Source: Fodinibacter sp963695175
GTDB lineage: Bacteria; Actinomycetota; Actinomycetes; Actinomycetales; Dermatophilaceae
NCBI GenBank assembly: GCA_963695175.1
Contig: CAVOGG010000003.1
Coordinates: 310,001-374,000, forward strand
Reading direction: 5' to 3'
Length of the DNA stretch: 64,000 nt
Shown here: one piece after another, positions 1-7,877 of the stretch
Layout: each line of letters starts with the position of its first letter
Position numbering within the stretch: the first letter of the stretch is position 1
Made by a program: the position numbers and the translations under genes
The notes under the pieces: model-generated
What the model was told of the DNA's origin: nothing
Database searches by the model: none
The model's input: only the letters and a program-made list of their open reading frames with translations

Positions 1-155
1 GTGAACTGGCGGTAGCCGGACGCGGTGCGGGCCGGCGTGACCAGCCCCTCGGCCTCGAGGAAACGGACCTTGGAGATCGTGACGTCGGGGAACTCCTCCG
101 ACAGGGCACGAACCACCGCGCCGACCGTGAGGCGACGCCCGACCTCGGTGGTCAC
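1..155 (-). CDS. ftsR: MerR-family regulator, FtsR-like (N-terminal part only)
   Basis: The first 51 codons of a DNA-binding regulator are present; the rest runs off the left edge. The visible part reads as a MerR-type winged helix: LTVGAVVRAL, then KVRFLEAEGLV and SGYRQF, the usual helix-wing signature. The GTG start overlaps the TGA of the FHA gene (GTGA), so the two are probably translationally coupled. In other Actinobacteria the MerR gene next to gcvH and garA is the cell-division regulator FtsR. That synteny is the basis for the name; the effector half cannot be checked here. Confidence 0.8.
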   Translation of the reverse strand, partial: MTTEVGRRLTVGAVVRALSEEFPDVTISKVRFLEAEGLVTPARTASGYRQF

Positions 156-610
156 GTGGCGGATGCGGCCTGGCTCGCGTAGAAGACGAGCCGGAACTTG
201 CCGATCTGGACCTCGTCGCCGGTGGTCAGGACGACCTCGTCGACGAGCTCACGGTTGACGTAGGTGCCGTTCAGCGAGCCCACGTCGCGCACGACGAAAC
301 CGCTGTCGGTGCGGCGGAAGATGGCGTGCTTGCGCGAGACGGTGACGTCGTCGAGGAAGATGTCGCTCTCCGGGTGGCGGCCGGACATCACCTCGTCGTC
401 GTCGAGCAGGAAGCGCGCGCCGGTGTTGGGGCCGCGCAGGACGACGAGCAGTGCGGTGCCGGGGCGCAGCGCCTCGACGGTCGCGAGGTCGGACTTGGTG
501 AGGACGTGGTCGCTCTCGTGCACGGCCTCGACCGGCTCGGCGCCCTCGACCGCCCGGAGCCGCATCGTCGTCGGCTCGGGGCCTCGAGGGTCCTCGCGCT
601 CGTCACTCAT
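152..610 (-). CDS. garA: FHA-domain regulator GarA/OdhI-like
   Basis: A 152-residue cytoplasmic regulator. In relatives it inhibits 2-oxoglutarate dehydrogenase and controls glutamate metabolism, switched by Ser/Thr kinases. The FHA domain fills residues 52-145 and keeps the phosphothreonine-binding residues: GR at 77-78, SRKH at 92-95 and GSLNGTYVN with Asn114. The N-terminal tail normally carries an ETT(S/V) phospho-switch; here only EPTT (Thr14-Thr15) is seen, so the switch is altered or moved. A TAGGGT hexamer on the minus strand (651-656) is a likely -10 element. The stop overlaps the MerR gene start. Confidence 0.9.
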   Translation of the reverse strand: MSDEREDPRGPEPTTMRLRAVEGAEPVEAVHESDHVLTKSDLATVEALRPGTALLVVLRGPNTGARFLLDDDEVMSGRHPESDIFLDDVTVSRKHAIFRRTDSGFVVRDVGSLNGTYVNRELVDEVVLTTGDEVQIGKFRLVFYASQAASAT

Positions 611-709
611 TCGCCTTCAGCCTTCCGTCGTCGGTGCCCGCGAAGGTCAAACCCTAGATCACGGCACCGTCGTTGGCCCACCCTTTGCGGTGGTCTGACC
701 CCAAGGATG

Positions 710-1096
710 TCAGGAGAGCTGCGCGGTATACGCCTCGACGTCCATCAGGCTGTCCAGGACGCCCACGTCGGAGACGCGCAGCTCGTACATCCAGCCCTCG
801 CCGTAGGGGTCGGAGTTGACCAGCTCCGGGGTGGCGTCGAGCGCGGGGTTGACGGCCGTCACCTCTCCCGAGACGGGGGCGTAGAGGTCGCTGACCGACT
901 TGGTGGACTCGACCTCGCCGCACGTGTCGCCCGAGACGACGGCGTCGCCGATCGCCGGGAGGCTGACGTACACGACGTCACCCAGGGCCTCTTGGGCGAA
1001 CGACGTGATCCCCACCCGCACGGTGTCGCCGTCGGCGCGCACCCACTCGTGCTCGGCGGTGTACCGCAGGCCGGCGGGGTACTCGAGGTCACTCAT
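710..1096 (-). CDS. gcvH: Glycine cleavage system H protein
   Basis: A 128-residue lipoyl carrier that shuttles the methylamine group between the P, T and L proteins of glycine cleavage. The lipoylation motif ESTKSVSDLYAP places the modified lysine at residue 66. The length is typical of the family. The P and T protein genes are not in the window. The gene lies 31 nt after a DUF881 gene and about 100 nt before garA, as in mycobacteria. No glycine riboswitch is visible upstream, and the short gap leaves little room for one. Confidence 0.97.
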   Translation of the reverse strand: MSDLEYPAGLRYTAEHEWVRADGDTVRVGITSFAQEALGDVVYVSLPAIGDAVVSGDTCGEVESTKSVSDLYAPVSGEVTAVNPALDATPELVNSDPYGEGWMYELRVSDVGVLDSLMDVEAYTAQLS

Positions 1097-1127
1097 GTCG
1101 CTCCTTGGTCGGGTCGCGGACGACCCA

Positions 1128-2012
1128 TCAGGGGGTGGGCGTGGGTACGGGCCGAGCGTACTGAGGCGAGGTCGGGGTCAGCAACGCGTCGACCTTCACC
1201 TCGTCCTCGATCTGGACGTCGGTGTCGCCGCCCACCCGGCGGACGGTGGCGGTGACCCCGCCGGGGATCTCCATCGCGCCGGCCAGCGTGTTCGCGTCGC
1301 CGATGGCCTTGATGACGTAGGGCGGGCGCACCTCGGAGCCGGACACCGACAGCCCCTCGTCGGTGTCGGCGAACCAGGTGTCGGCGACCACCCGTTCGCC
1401 GCCGATCTGGATCGCCTCGGCGCCGGCGTCGCGCAGCTCCTGCACGGTGTCGAGGATGGTCGGGGCGTCGACCTTGTTGTCCGGGTCGCTGATCGTGAGG
1501 ACGATGCCGGGGCCGGTGGCCGGCACGGTGCCGGCGAGGATGCCGAGCGCCTCCAGCCGCTCACGGGCGGCGCGTTGCGCCTCGGCCTCGTTGGTCGACT
1601 GGCTCTTGAGCAGCTCGAGGGAGGTCTGCAGCCCCCGGATCTCGTCGGCGAGCCGCTCGCCGTCCTGGTCGACCCCGGCGAAGATGCGCACCAGCTCGTC
1701 CTCGCGCAGGTTCTCCAGACCCTCGAGCGAGGTCTGGCGCACCTGGGCGATGATCGCGAAGCCCAGGGCCCCGGCGAGCACCATCGCCAGGACGTTGGCG
1801 CGGGTGGCGCGTGGGGAGCCGGCCCGCAGGAGTCGGTGCCACGCCCGTTTGGGGCTGTCGACCGGGCCAGCGTCACTGGGGGCGCTCTCGGTGCCGGCGT
1901 CGTCGTCCCCGTCGCGGGGGCGCAGCCCGTCGAACAGGAAGGGCTCGATGCCACGCGGCGCCGGGGTCGGGTGCTGGACCGGCTCCTCGGGCTCGCGCGG
2001 GGTCCCGGTCAT
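1128..2012 (-). CDS. DUF881 membrane-anchored protein (first copy)
   Basis: A 294-residue protein. A disordered acidic/proline-rich N terminus (about 1-60) is followed by one membrane segment (about 73-90), a short coiled coil (about 95-145) and the DUF881 domain. The domain hallmarks are GPGIVLTISDPD, AEAIQIGGERV and PYVIKAIGD. DUF881 proteins lie next to cell-division and cell-envelope genes, but their biochemical role is unknown. The chosen ATG overlaps the stop of the small basic protein gene (ATGA); the frame stays open further upstream only inside that gene. Confidence 0.88.
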   Translation of the reverse strand: MTGTPREPEEPVQHPTPAPRGIEPFLFDGLRPRDGDDDAGTESAPSDAGPVDSPKRAWHRLLRAGSPRATRANVLAMVLAGALGFAIIAQVRQTSLEGLENLREDELVRIFAGVDQDGERLADEIRGLQTSLELLKSQSTNEAEAQRAARERLEALGILAGTVPATGPGIVLTISDPDNKVDAPTILDTVQELRDAGAEAIQIGGERVVADTWFADTDEGLSVSGSEVRPPYVIKAIGDANTLAGAMEIPGGVTATVRRVGGDTDVQIEDEVKVDALLTPTSPQYARPVPTPTP

Positions 2013-2341
2013 GCGTCGAAGAGGTGGCGACGGATCGCCGCGACGTTGGAGAAGATCCGCACGCCGAGCACCACGACCACACCGGTGGAGAGCTGGGCGC
2101 CCACGCCGAGCTTGTCGCCGAGGAAGACGATGAACGCCGCGACGATGACGTTGGACAGGAAGGAGATGACGAAGACCTTGTCGTCGAAGATGCCGTCGAG
2201 GATCGCGCGCACCGCACCGAAGACCGCGTCGAGCGCGGCGATCACGGCGATGGGCAGGTACGGCTGCAGCCACACGGGCACGGCCGGCTGCAGGAGCAGG
2301 CCGATGATGATGCCGAGCGACAGGCCGATGGCCGGGATCAC
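2009..2341 (-). CDS. Small basic protein (DUF1290)
   Basis: A 110-residue, very hydrophobic protein with about three membrane segments (2-20, 28-48, 55-100). It matches the small-basic-protein family found between two DUF881 genes in many Actinobacteria and next to ftsZ in some Firmicutes. The function is unknown; a structural membrane role is only suggested by context. Translation starts with GTG. The stop overlaps the first DUF881 start by 4 nt, and the second DUF881 gene ends 17 nt upstream, so these genes form one operon. Confidence 0.88.
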   Translation of the reverse strand: MIPAIGLSLGIIIGLLLQPAVPVWLQPYLPIAVIAALDAVFGAVRAILDGIFDDKVFVISFLSNVIVAAFIVFLGDKLGVGAQLSTGVVVVLGVRIFSNVAAIRRHLFDA

Positions 2342-2358
2342 GACGGGGCTCCTCTTCT

Positions 2359-3258
2359 TCAGCTGGCGGTCGGCGAGGGGGTGGTGCCGGGTGACGGGGT
2401 GGCTTCTCCAGTATCCCCGCTGCGGGCGTAGCGCGTCGTCAGACCCACCGCGGCCGGCACGGTGAGGTCGTCGGACACCTCGGTGTCGACCCGGATGCCG
2501 AACGTGTTGCGCAGCGTGGACAGGTAGGTGCCGCCGGCGCCGTCGGCGAAGGCCGCCGGGAAGCGCTTGGGATCGCCCAGGGCGGTGACGACGTAGGGCC
2601 GGGTCAGGGGCCGGTAGTCGACCACGAGCGCGGACCCCGCGAAGCGGATCGCCGAGGTCGCCGTCAGACGCTTGCCGTTGATGCTGACCGCCTCGGCCCC
2701 GGACTCCCAGAGGGCGTTGGTGACGTACTGGAGGTCCTTGGCCAGCACCTTGCCCTGGTCGGCCTGCCCGCCGTTCTCCGCGGCGGCGTCGGACCCTGAG
2801 GTGGGCGCGTCGTCCAGGGTGAGCGTGAACCCCGGGCCGTGCAGCGGCACGGCGCCGACCTGGGTCGCGAGCTCGCGGGTCCGGTTGGCGAGCGCGTCGT
2901 TGCCGAGCTGCTCGCCCTCCAGGTCGGTGAGCTGGCCCTGCAGGGTCGTGGCCTGCGCCGTCATGGCGTCGACCTCCGAGCGGCGGTCCTGGATCTGGCC
3001 GATGAGCTCGGCGCGGGCCTGGGACCGGGGCTTGTTGGCCGTGGTGAGGTTGTAGGACGCGACGCCGACGACGAGCCCGATCAGCACCGTCGCGATGATG
3101 AGCAGGGGCGAGCGCAGCGAGGTGGAGCGCGGCCGGCCCTGCGCCTCGCGCCGGTCCGCAGCGGCGGCGTAGCTCGGGTCGAGCGGGCGCTGCAGCATCG
3201 AGGTGAGCAGCGTCATCGACGCGTCCGGCGGCCGGTCGGTCGGTGCCGAGCGGGTCAT
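2359..3258 (-). CDS. DUF881 membrane-anchored protein (second copy)
   Basis: A 299-residue paralogue of the protein encoded at 1128-2012. It has a polar N terminus, a membrane segment at about 50-68, a coiled coil (about 75-125) and a DUF881 domain with HGPGFTLTLDD, AEAVSINGKRL and PYVVTALGD. It ends in a Ser/Thr/Pro-rich tail. The ATG overlaps the stop of the CDP-alcohol transferase gene (ATGA). The two DUF881 proteins flanking the small basic protein probably form a membrane complex, but that is inferred from synteny alone. Confidence 0.88.
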   Translation of the reverse strand: MTRSAPTDRPPDASMTLLTSMLQRPLDPSYAAAADRREAQGRPRSTSLRSPLLIIATVLIGLVVGVASYNLTTANKPRSQARAELIGQIQDRRSEVDAMTAQATTLQGQLTDLEGEQLGNDALANRTRELATQVGAVPLHGPGFTLTLDDAPTSGSDAAAENGGQADQGKVLAKDLQYVTNALWESGAEAVSINGKRLTATSAIRFAGSALVVDYRPLTRPYVVTALGDPKRFPAAFADGAGGTYLSTLRNTFGIRVDTEVSDDLTVPAAVGLTTRYARSGDTGEATPSPGTTPSPTAS

Positions 3259-3854
3259 GCGGGCACCGTCCGCTCCTCCGCGGCGATCAGCTGGCGCAGC
3301 TGCAGGGCATACAGGATGCCGGCGACCCAGTACAGGACGGTGCCCCACCAGGCGAAGGCCCAGCCGACCGGCTCGGCGATCGTGGCCAGCGTGCCGGTGC
3401 CCTCACCCAGGAGCAGCAGCGGGAACGCGTAGAGCAGGTTGAAGGTGGCGGCCTTGCCGGCGAAGTGCACCGGGAGACCCACCCAGCCGTGCCGCTTCGC
3501 GATGAGCACGACGACACCCATGAACAGCTCGCGGGCGAACAGCACGGCCACCAGCCACCACGGGATGATCTCGCGCCAGGCCAGGCCGAGCAGCGTCGAG
3601 ACGATGTAGAGCCGGTCGGCGACCGGGTCGAGCAGCTGGCCCACCCGCGACACCAGGTTGTACTTGCGGGCGATCATGCCGTCGAGGTAGTCGGTGAGCC
3701 CGGCGAGGAAGAGCAGCGCCAGCGCCAGGCCGTCGTGCTCGGTGAGGATCGCCCACAGGAAGAAGGGCACGCCGACGAGCCGGGCGGCGGACAGTGCGTT
3801 CGGCACGGTGAGCACCCGGTCGCTCACCTGCTGGTCGGGCGCCCCCGTCGACAT
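3255..3854 (-). CDS. CDP-alcohol phosphatidyltransferase (PgsA/cardiolipin-synthase-like)
   Basis: A 199-residue membrane enzyme that transfers a phosphatidyl group from CDP-diacylglycerol to an alcohol. The CDP-alcohol transferase signature DG-x2-AR-x8-G-x3-D-x3-D is intact in DGMIARKYNLVSRVGQLLDP followed by VAD. The acceptor (glycerol phosphate or phosphatidylglycerol) cannot be read from sequence. The ATG at 3854 is preferred over an in-frame GTG at 3863 because a TACAGT -10 element (3862-3867, minus strand) places the transcript start on that ATG, giving a leaderless mRNA. It heads the DUF881-gcvH-garA operon. Confidence 0.88.
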   Translation of the reverse strand: MSTGAPDQQVSDRVLTVPNALSAARLVGVPFFLWAILTEHDGLALALLFLAGLTDYLDGMIARKYNLVSRVGQLLDPVADRLYIVSTLLGLAWREIIPWWLVAVLFARELFMGVVVLIAKRHGWVGLPVHFAGKAATFNLLYAFPLLLLGEGTGTLATIAEPVGWAFAWWGTVLYWVAGILYALQLRQLIAAEERTVPA

Positions 3855-3861
3855 GGGCGCC

Positions 3862-3867
3862 ACTGTA
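3862..3867 (-). promoter_or_regulatory. -10 element of a leaderless promoter
   Basis: TACAGT on the minus strand ends 7 nt before the ATG at 3854, so transcription should begin at or next to the start codon. It pairs with a divergent element at 3916-3921 for the malY-like gene. No clear -35 was identified. Confidence 0.5.
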
Positions 3868-3915
3868 TGCCGTCTGGCTGGAGGTCCGCTGACAGGTGGC
3901 TCGGTGCGGCAGCCC

Positions 3916-3921
3916 TAGGGT
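3916..3921 (+). promoter_or_regulatory. -10 element of a leaderless promoter
   Basis: TAGGGT is followed by 6 nt and then the ATG at 3928, so the predicted +1 is the first base of the start codon. No Shine-Dalgarno sequence precedes this ATG, which supports a leaderless transcript. Confidence 0.55.
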
Positions 3922-3927
3922 GGCGCC

Positions 3928-5079
3928 ATGTCGACTCCCGTGCTCGGCGCGTCCGAGGCCGAGCTGCGCCGCGACCGCACCAGTGTGAAGTGGGTGGCCT
4001 ACCCGCCCGACGTGCTGCCGCTGTGGGTGGCGGAGATGGATGCCGTGCCGTGCCCCGCGGTCGCGGAGGCCGTGTCGGCTGCCGTGCGGCGCGGGGACAC
4101 CGGTTACGGCTGGGGCCCGCGCTACGCCGCGGCGGTGGCCCGGTACGCCCACGAGGCGTGGGCCTGGGAGATCGACACCTCGGCCGCGATGATCGTGCCC
4201 GACGTGATGATCGGCGCCGCGGAGCTGCTCCGCCTGCTCACCGACGAGGGCGGCCCGGTCGTGGTCTCGCCCCCGGTGTACGACTCGTTCTTCGGCTTCG
4301 TCGACGCCATCGGCCGCCGCCGCCTCGATGCCCCGCTGACCCCCGAGGGCCGGCTCGACCCGGAGTCGCTGCGCACGGCGTTCCGGGAGGCGACCGCGGG
4401 AGGCGAGCGGGCCGCCTACCTGCTGTGCAACCCGCAGAACCCGACCGGCACCGTGCACTCGCCCGCCGAGCTCGCCTCGCTCGCGGCGCTGGCCGAGGAG
4501 CACGGGGTGCGGGTGGTCGCCGACGAGATCCACGCACCGGTCGTGTATGCCGGGGGGCCCGGGTTCACGCCGTACCTCACGGTGCCGGGGGCCGAGCGGG
4601 GCTTCTCGGTGTTCTCGCCCTCCAAGGGGTGGAACCTCGCCGGCCTGAAGTCGGCTCTGGCGATGGCCGGGCCGGGCGCCGTCGACGACTTCCGGGGCCT
4701 GCACGAGGTGAACACGCACGGCTCGTCGCACATCGGGGCGATCGCCCACGTGGCGGCGATGGTCGACGGGCGGGGCTGGCTGGAGCAGCTGGTCGGCGAG
4801 CTCGACGCCAACCGGGCCCTGCTCGGGGGGCTGCTCGCCGAGCACCTGCCCGGCGTGCGGTGGCGGGCGCCGGAGGCGACCTACCTCGCCTGGCTGGACT
4901 GCCGCGACCTCGGGCTCGGCGACGACCCGGCGAGGGTCTTCCGCGAGCAGGGGCGGGTCGCGCTCGGGTCGGGCCCGAACTACGGCCGCGAGGCCGGACA
5001 GGGGTTCGCCCGGCTCAACTTCGCCACCTCACCGCAGATCCTCGAGGATGCCGTGCGGCGGATGGCCGCGGTGCTCTGA
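3928..5079 (+). CDS. MalY/PatB-type PLP-dependent C-S lyase or aminotransferase
   Basis: A 383-residue fold-type I PLP enzyme. Recognisable parts are PLWVAEMD near the N terminus, CNPQNPTG (167-174), DEIHAPVVY (199-207) and the PLP lysine in SPSKGWNLAGLKSA (Lys233). The DEIH and SKGWN motifs are those of the MalY/PatB cystathionine beta-lyase branch rather than ordinary aspartate aminotransferases. Cleavage of cystathionine or another cysteine conjugate is therefore the likely reaction. It ends 7 nt from the convergent PGM1-like gene. Confidence 0.88.
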   Translation: MSTPVLGASEAELRRDRTSVKWVAYPPDVLPLWVAEMDAVPCPAVAEAVSAAVRRGDTGYGWGPRYAAAVARYAHEAWAWEIDTSAAMIVPDVMIGAAELLRLLTDEGGPVVVSPPVYDSFFGFVDAIGRRRLDAPLTPEGRLDPESLRTAFREATAGGERAAYLLCNPQNPTGTVHSPAELASLAALAEEHGVRVVADEIHAPVVYAGGPGFTPYLTVPGAERGFSVFSPSKGWNLAGLKSALAMAGPGAVDDFRGLHEVNTHGSSHIGAIAHVAAMVDGRGWLEQLVGELDANRALLGGLLAEHLPGVRWRAPEATYLAWLDCRDLGLGDDPARVFREQGRVALGSGPNYGREAGQGFARLNFATSPQILEDAVRRMAAVL

Positions 5080-5086
5080 GGCCGGA

Positions 5087-6571
5087 TCAGCGGGAGAGCT
5101 CGACCGCCGCGACCCCGCGGGGCACCACGGCGGCCACGGTCGCCACGTAGAGCTCGTCCGCGTGGTCCGGCGTGCGGCCGATCGCCGTGACGCCGAACCG
5201 ACCGTCGACCGCGAGGCAGCCGAGCATGTGCAGCACGACCCCGGTGCCGGTGCTGCTGTCGAACTGCAGCCCCGCGTCGCGCACGGCGTCGATGACCGAC
5301 TGCGGGCTGCGCTCGGCCAGCGACGGGTCGATGACGTTGTCGCTCGAGCGGTAGGCCCGGGTGCTGCCGTCGGCGTCGGCCAACCAGGTGCCCGACTCGG
5401 CGTCGTAGCGACCGGGAACCAGGCTGCGCAGCGCCGAGAACGGGTGCGTCGTACCGCCCTTGCGCAGGTTGACCTCGAGGGCGGTGACCGACCAGGGCCC
5501 CTCCCCCGAGCGGGCGGCCATGAAGTCGACGCCGATCCGGCCGACACAGCCGCGCGCCAGCAGCTCACGGCCCACGGCGTCCCCGTGGCGGGCGAGGTCG
5601 GCGGCGTACGCGCGGTCGGCCGGGAACCGGCATCCGAGGTAGACCTGCCCGTTGTGGCCACCGAGCACCTGGTCGTGGGTGGCGAGCACGCGCACGTCAC
5701 CGCCCGGCACCAGGTCGACCTGGACGCTGGGGCTGCGCAGCTGGTCGCCCACGACCATCTCCTCGACGACTCCCCCGCCTGCGGCCAGGTCGTCGAGGAA
5801 CCAGCCGGGCAGTGCGGCGACGTCGGCCAGCACCTCGTGCGGGTCGCGATCGGCGCCGGACTCGTCGCGCAGGGCGAGCACGAAGTTGCCGTCCCCGGCG
5901 CCGCTGTCGTCGTGCTTGATCACCACCGCGCCCACACCCGGGCGTGACGCCCTGATCCACTCGGCCGCGGCGGCCACGTCGTCGACCCGGTGCACGTCCT
6001 CGCGACCGAGGGGTACCGGCACGCCGGCGCGGTGGAACAGCCGTCGCCCGGCACTCTTGAACGCCTCCGCCCGCAGGTCCGGCGCGCTGCCGTTGATGGG
6101 CAGGCCGAGCTCGAGGGCGACCGCCACCTCTGGCTCGGTGACGTTCCACGGCTCGATCACGGCCGTGCGCCCACCCACGAGGCGGCGGACCTCCGCCAGC
6201 AGGTCGGGGCGGTCGAGAAGCTTCTCGGCGAGCGGGCGCGGGGACGGGTCGTCGACGGCCACGATGTGCACCTTCGCGCTCATCCGGGCCGCGACGTCGG
6301 GGACCACGATGCTGCGGTAGTACGTGAGCACCTCAGGGCCGGGGTCGATCGAGCAGACGAACACGATGTCGGTGTCGATCCGGTTGAGCATCAGCGAGGC
6401 GTTGAGGTAGCGGTGCTCCATCGCAGGGATCCGCTCGCCGTAGTGCGCCAGCAGCGACTCGCTGAGGCTGAACGACGCCATCGCGACGACGACGTGGTCG
6501 CAGCCGGAGCCCGGCACGTTCGCCGCGAGGGCGGCGGGCAGTGCCTCTTGCAGCCGGTCGAAGTCGCCCAT
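5087..6571 (-). CDS. PGM1-like ATP-grasp peptide/amide ligase
   Basis: A 494-residue protein with three parts. Residues 25-170 form a pre-ATP-grasp region (DIVFVCSIDPGPEVLTYY). Residues 175-375 form an ATP-grasp fold with VVIKHDDSGAGDGNF (Lys219), EEMVVG and the metal-binding TALEVNLRKGG (Glu366, Asn368, Arg370). The C-terminal domain (STGTGVVLHMLGCLAVDG, then TAIGRTP) resembles that of PGM1, the pheganomycin peptide ligase. It should activate a carboxylate as acyl phosphate and join it to an amine; the substrates are unknown. A strong AGGAGG lies 6 nt before the ATG. No precursor peptide or other biosynthetic gene is adjacent. Confidence 0.78.
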   Translation of the reverse strand: MGDFDRLQEALPAALAANVPGSGCDHVVVAMASFSLSESLLAHYGERIPAMEHRYLNASLMLNRIDTDIVFVCSIDPGPEVLTYYRSIVVPDVAARMSAKVHIVAVDDPSPRPLAEKLLDRPDLLAEVRRLVGGRTAVIEPWNVTEPEVAVALELGLPINGSAPDLRAEAFKSAGRRLFHRAGVPVPLGREDVHRVDDVAAAAEWIRASRPGVGAVVIKHDDSGAGDGNFVLALRDESGADRDPHEVLADVAALPGWFLDDLAAGGGVVEEMVVGDQLRSPSVQVDLVPGGDVRVLATHDQVLGGHNGQVYLGCRFPADRAYAADLARHGDAVGRELLARGCVGRIGVDFMAARSGEGPWSVTALEVNLRKGGTTHPFSALRSLVPGRYDAESGTWLADADGSTRAYRSSDNVIDPSLAERSPQSVIDAVRDAGLQFDSSTGTGVVLHMLGCLAVDGRFGVTAIGRTPDHADELYVATVAAVVPRGVAAVELSR

Positions 6572-6616
6572 GCCAACCTCCTGGCGCCCATCATGACCCC
6601 CGTGGTGCCGACGCGC

Positions 6617-6654
6617 GACGCCCGCAGCGGGCCAGAGCCCCCGCTGCGGGCGTC
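6617..6654 (-). terminator. Intrinsic-type terminator hairpin
   Basis: A perfect 15-bp stem (6617-6631 with 6640-6654) and an 8-nt loop lie 12 nt after the stop of the secreted-protein gene. No U-tract follows, as is usual in high-GC Actinobacteria. It separates that gene from the PGM1-like ligase gene downstream. Confidence 0.75.
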
Positions 6655-6665
6655 GTCAGAGGAGG

Positions 6666-7694
6666 TCAGGACGTCGGGACGGCCGCAAACGTCGGGGTCA
6701 GCCGGCTCCCGGCGGGCACCGGGAACGGGAAGCCCAGCACGGCCAGCCGGCCCCGCACCTGGTTCTGCGCCTGGCACTTGCTGGTGCAGTTCGTGGGCGG
6801 GTTCGCGACCTCGGTCGCGTCCTCACCGGTGACGAAGCCCAACCGTCCGCCGCTGGCGACGTCCCACACGGACATCCCGCCACAGTGCCGGACGCTCGGG
6901 GTCACCGGGGTGGCCGTGTTGCACGCCGGCTGCGGCACCCGGTCAGCCACCTGGGAGCTGTCGCGGGCCACGAAACGCCGTGACAGGTCGTTGGCGATGT
7001 TGACCCGGGTGCTCACCTGGACGCAGAACTGGCTGGGAGGGCCGGTCACGACGCTGGTGCAGTCGTCGCCGAGGAACTGCCCGACCCGGGCCCGGAAGTT
7101 CGGGTTGTCGAAGTAGAACGGCGCCAGCCCGGGGGTCGCGGACACGGCGAGCGTGTGGGTGACGCGGGTCCTCGTGCCGTCACCGCGCTGGGGCTCCATC
7201 TGGAAGATCCCGCCCTGGGCGCAGTCCTTGGCCTGGATCTTCATCGACACACCGGTGCCGGTACGCGACAGCTGGAGGCTCTCCGCTTCGAGCTCCACGG
7301 AGATGGCGCTGCTCAGGACGAGTCCGCGATGATCCGGAACCTTGCTCGCGAACACCGGCGTGAACCGGCCGCCGGTCATGTCGAGGGGGTTGGCCGCGCC
7401 GGTGAACGCCTGGTTCAGCACGGCGAAGTCGATGTTGCGCACGTCGAACTGCGTGTAGCGGCCACGAACGGCGATCGTGCCTGAGGGTCCGAACTGCGCG
7501 GCGGAGATCGTGGTGCGGATCCGGTCCTGCCCCGGTTGCGCGACGACGGCTCCGGTGGTCGGGTTCACCAGCCGGAAGCCGCCGTTCTCGCAGCCGTCCG
7601 ATGACGCGGCCTGCGCCGGTGCCGTCGCGGAGGTGACGGCCACCAGTGCGGCTGCCAGCACCCCCATCCTGACGATGTTCGCTGTGCGTGGCAT
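6666..7694 (-). CDS. Secreted protein of unknown function
   Basis: A 342-residue protein with a clear Sec signal peptide: basic start, hydrophobic core and APAQA cleavage site near residue 30. The mature part is mostly beta-like, with about ten cysteines, probably disulfide-bonded outside the cell. I do not recognise a domain. The ATG at 7694 is chosen over upstream codons because AAAGGAG (7702-7708, minus strand) sits at the right distance. It is transcribed alone, with its own terminator. Confidence 0.72.
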   Translation of the reverse strand: MPRTANIVRMGVLAAALVAVTSATAPAQAASSDGCENGGFRLVNPTTGAVVAQPGQDRIRTTISAAQFGPSGTIAVRGRYTQFDVRNIDFAVLNQAFTGAANPLDMTGGRFTPVFASKVPDHRGLVLSSAISVELEAESLQLSRTGTGVSMKIQAKDCAQGGIFQMEPQRGDGTRTRVTHTLAVSATPGLAPFYFDNPNFRARVGQFLGDDCTSVVTGPPSQFCVQVSTRVNIANDLSRRFVARDSSQVADRVPQPACNTATPVTPSVRHCGGMSVWDVASGGRLGFVTGEDATEVANPPTNCTSKCQAQNQVRGRLAVLGFPFPVPAGSRLTPTFAAVPTS

Positions 7695-7797
7695 CTGTGA
7701 CTCCTTTGTCGGTACCCGGGAAGACCCGTGCAAGCCACTCACCCTCAGTGAGGGGAGGACGACCGACAAGTGCACCTTGGTCCTAGGACCACCGGCC

Positions 7798-7821
7798 CTG
7801 CACCTCGGCCCCGCGGTGCAG
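7798..7821. other. Intergenic hairpin between lipoprotein and secreted-protein genes
   Basis: The 183-nt gap 7695-7877 holds a 7-bp stem (7798-7804 with 7815-7821) that may end the lipoprotein transcript. It also holds a perfect 14-bp palindrome, TGGTCCTAGGACCA (7778-7791). No coding potential was seen in the gap. Confidence 0.35.
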
Positions 7822-7877
7822 CACGGGACTCGCTACGATTTCTGGCCCTTCAGCGGCTCGCCGCGGGCTGGTGCCCG

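Noticed and set aside
1097..1127. Glycine riboswitch before gcvH
   Set aside because: The gap is only 31 nt and shows no aptamer-like sequence.
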